This document shows, one piece after another, positions 21,759 to 23,549 of a DNA stretch of 23,549 nucleotides (its first letter is position 1; each line of letters begins with the position of its first letter). Position numbers and translations under genes: made by a program. Source of the DNA: Lachnospiraceae bacterium UBA4711 (GTDB lineage: Bacteria; Bacillota; Clostridia; Lachnospirales; Lachnospiraceae); the NCBI GenBank assembly GCA_002404515.1, contig DHJV01000069.1:21902-45450 (forward strand), written 5' to 3'. A model generated the notes under the pieces. The model was not told the origin of the DNA, searched no databases, and worked only from the letters and a program-made list of their open reading frames with translations.

Positions 21759-23273
21759 ATGAGGCATTATATAGCAATTGATCTGAAATCATTTTATGCA
21801 TCGGTGGAGTGCGTGGAGCGGGGGCTGAATCCGCTTACAACGAACCTCGTCGTAGCAGATGAAAGCCGGACAGAGAAGACAATCTGTCTGGCTGTTTCGC
21901 CGTCCTTAAAATCGTATGGGATATCGGGGCGGGCGCGCTTGTTCGAGGTGGTGCAGCGGGTAAAGGAGATCAACCGTCAGAGACTGGCATTTGCACCGGG
22001 ACGGGAATTTACCGGTTCGTCATACGAGAATCCAAAGATAAAGGCAGACCCAAGGCTGGCGCTTGATTATATTGCGGCAAAGCCGCGGATGGCACATTAC
22101 ATGGAGTATAGTACGCGCATTTATGATATCTACCTGAAATACGTCGCACCGGAGGATATGCATGTTTATTCGGTAGATGAGGTGTTTATTGATGCGACGG
22201 CGTACCTGAACACCTATCAGATGACTGCCCGACAGCTTGCGGAGACGATGGTGCGCGATGTCTATGACACGACCGGGATTACTGCCACGGCGGGGATTGG
22301 AACAAACCTGTATCTGGCAAAGATCGCGATGGATATCGAAGCGAAGCATATGCAGCCAGACGAGCGAGGCACACGGATTGCGGAACTTGATGAGCGAAGT
22401 TATCGGGAACTGTTGTGGAACCATGAGCCGCTGACGGATTTCTGGCGGGTCGGAGCAGGCTATCAGAAGAAGCTGCATGCACAGAACCTGTATACGATGG
22501 GGGATATCGCGCGATGTTCACTGGGCGGAGAAAATGACTACTATAACGAAGAGCTTCTATATAAACTTTTTGGTGTGAATGCAGAGCTGCTGATCGATCA
22601 TGCATGGGGGTATGAACCATGTACGATTGCGGAGATCAAGGCATACCGTCCGGAGAGTAACAGCATCAGTTCGGGGCAGGTGCTGCAATGCCCGTATACG
22701 TGTGAGAAAGCGCGCGTAGTCGTGCAGGAAATGACGGAAGGACTGGTGCTGGATCTGGTCGAAAAGGGGCTTGTCACAAATCAGATGGTACTGACGGTTG
22801 GCTATGATATCGAGAATCTGTCTGTGGGGGCAAATGGATATCACGGCGAGGTGACGCGTGACCGTTATGGGCGGAAGGTGCCGAAGCATGCACATGGTAC
22901 GGAGAATCTGGAAGGATATTCTTCTTCTACGAATAAAATTGAAGCAGCCGTGCTTCGCTTATATGACCGGATTGTGGATGAGCATCTGCTTGTGCGGCGG
23001 ATGTATGTGGTAGCCAATCATGTGATCCGCAAGGAAGATGTGAAGGAAGAATCGAATCGTTTCGAGCAGCTTGATCTATTTACGGACTACGCAGCGTTAG
23101 AAAAAGAGAAAGCGGCAGAGAAAGAGAAGGAGGCGAAGGAAGAACAGATCCAGCAGGCTTTGCTTGCAATCAAACATAAATATGGCAAAAATGCAGTTTT
23201 GCGTGGAATGAATTTTCGGGAGGGGGCGACGGCGCGCGACAGGAATAATCAGATCGGAGGGCATAAGGCGTGA
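21759..23273 (+). CDS. Y-family DNA polymerase (UmuC/UvrX type)
   Basis: A 504-residue translesion polymerase that copies past DNA damage. The catalytic carboxylates are Asp8 in IAIDLKSFYASVE and Asp140-Glu141 in YSVDEVFIDAT. The palm, fingers and thumb follow with ATAGIGTNLYLAKIAMD, and the little-finger region includes SNSISSGQVL. A charged helical stretch (about 445-470) precedes the conserved end KYGKNAVLRGMN. This is the Gram-positive UvrX/YqjW branch rather than classic DinB. The start is ATG 21759 with GGAG seven bases upstream; GTG 21729 and ATG 21744 are less well supported. A LexA box lies in the promoter. The next gene, YolD-like, overlaps its stop by four bases, a pairing often seen for these polymerases. 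Confidence 0.92.
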   Translation: MRHYIAIDLKSFYASVECVERGLNPLTTNLVVADESRTEKTICLAVSPSLKSYGISGRARLFEVVQRVKEINRQRLAFAPGREFTGSSYENPKIKADPRLALDYIAAKPRMAHYMEYSTRIYDIYLKYVAPEDMHVYSVDEVFIDATAYLNTYQMTARQLAETMVRDVYDTTGITATAGIGTNLYLAKIAMDIEAKHMQPDERGTRIAELDERSYRELLWNHEPLTDFWRVGAGYQKKLHAQNLYTMGDIARCSLGGENDYYNEELLYKLFGVNAELLIDHAWGYEPCTIAEIKAYRPESNSISSGQVLQCPYTCEKARVVVQEMTEGLVLDLVEKGLVTNQMVLTVGYDIENLSVGANGYHGEVTRDRYGRKVPKHAHGTENLEGYSSSTNKIEAAVLRLYDRIVDEHLLVRRMYVVANHVIRKEDVKEESNRFEQLDLFTDYAALEKEKAAEKEKEAKEEQIQQALLAIKHKYGKNAVLRGMNFREGATARDRNNQIGGHKA

Positions 23274-23549
23274 GACGGGATTACAGTGATATTATTGACC
23301 GGGGACGTCCGGTGTCGAAGAAGCATCCGCCGATGGATCGGATGATGCGCGCGGCGCAGTTTGCCCCATTTGCAGCGCTTACAGGACATGACGAAGCGGT
23401 ACGGGAGACGGCACGGCTGACGGAGGAAGAAATCGAACTCGATGAGTATGAGGTTGCGGAACTAAACCGGAAGCTGCAATGGCTGGCGGAGCACAAGGAT
23501 ACGGAAGTGGCGGTCGTACATTTTGTAAAGGATGCGAAAAAAGAGGGCG
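23270..23549 (+). CDS. YolD-like family protein, 5' part only
   Basis: 93 codons of an open frame that runs off the window end. It starts at GTG 23270, overlapping the polymerase stop in GTGA, with GGAGG nine bases upstream. RPVSKKHPPMDRMMRAAQFAPFAALTGHDEAVRETARLT is the well-known opening of YolD-like proteins, which in many Firmicutes sit next to Y-family polymerases and may act as a UmuD-like partner. The C-terminal end is not visible. Translational coupling and shared LexA control with the polymerase are expected. Confidence 0.85.
   Translation, partial: MRRDYSDIIDRGRPVSKKHPPMDRMMRAAQFAPFAALTGHDEAVRETARLTEEEIELDEYEVAELNRKLQWLAEHKDTEVAVVHFVKDAKKEG

Noticed and set aside
1..23549. CRISPR array, tRNA or rRNA genes
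   Set aside because: No regularly spaced repeats and no tRNA- or rRNA-like sequence were seen on reading the window.

Overview
The window looks like the chromosome of a Gram-positive clostridium, most likely of the Lachnospiraceae. The signs are strong AGGAGG-type ribosome binding sites, sigma-A promoters with 17-bp spacers, T-rich intrinsic terminators, a perfect CIRCE element, a Bacillus-type LexA box, and protein types common in that family (AGCS amino acid carrier, a hybrid kinase with a GAF domain, a Y-family polymerase paired with a YolD-like protein).

Layout. 1-90: end of a cysteine hydrolase. 230-2210: a c-di-GMP-I riboswitch with a terminator, then a hybrid histidine kinase. 2230-4226: a carboxymuconolactone decarboxylase-family protein and an RlmD-type rRNA methyltransferase. 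4227-9496: a visibly AT-rich accessory island holding a CPBP membrane protease, two paralogous HTH proteins with a shared C-terminal domain and near-identical promoter/operators, a membrane protein, a SUKH (SMI1/KNR4) immunity-like gene and an unrecognised small protein. It reads as a polymorphic-toxin immunity or conflict locus built from duplicated modules. 9500-13830: a sulfate ABC importer operon (binding protein, two permeases, ATPase) with cre-like sites upstream and a short Cys-Cys leader-like ORF between the first two genes. 14020-17245: glucose-6-phosphate isomerase and enolase, each with its own promoter and terminator. 17264-17593 (minus): a small cupin. 17898-19394: a sodium:amino acid symporter. 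19405-20057: CIRCE-controlled Hsp20. 20128-21525 (minus): a MurE-like ligase with an atypical amino-acid-recognition motif. 21680-23549: a LexA-controlled Y-family polymerase and the start of a YolD-like protein cut by the window end.

The most interesting points are the riboswitch in front of a sensor kinase, the HTH/nuclease-like/SUKH island with its duplicated operators and an A7 frameshift at the SUKH start, and the Cys-Cys mini-ORF whose stop overlaps the cysT start. All functions are read from sequence patterns and memory of protein families; no searches were run.
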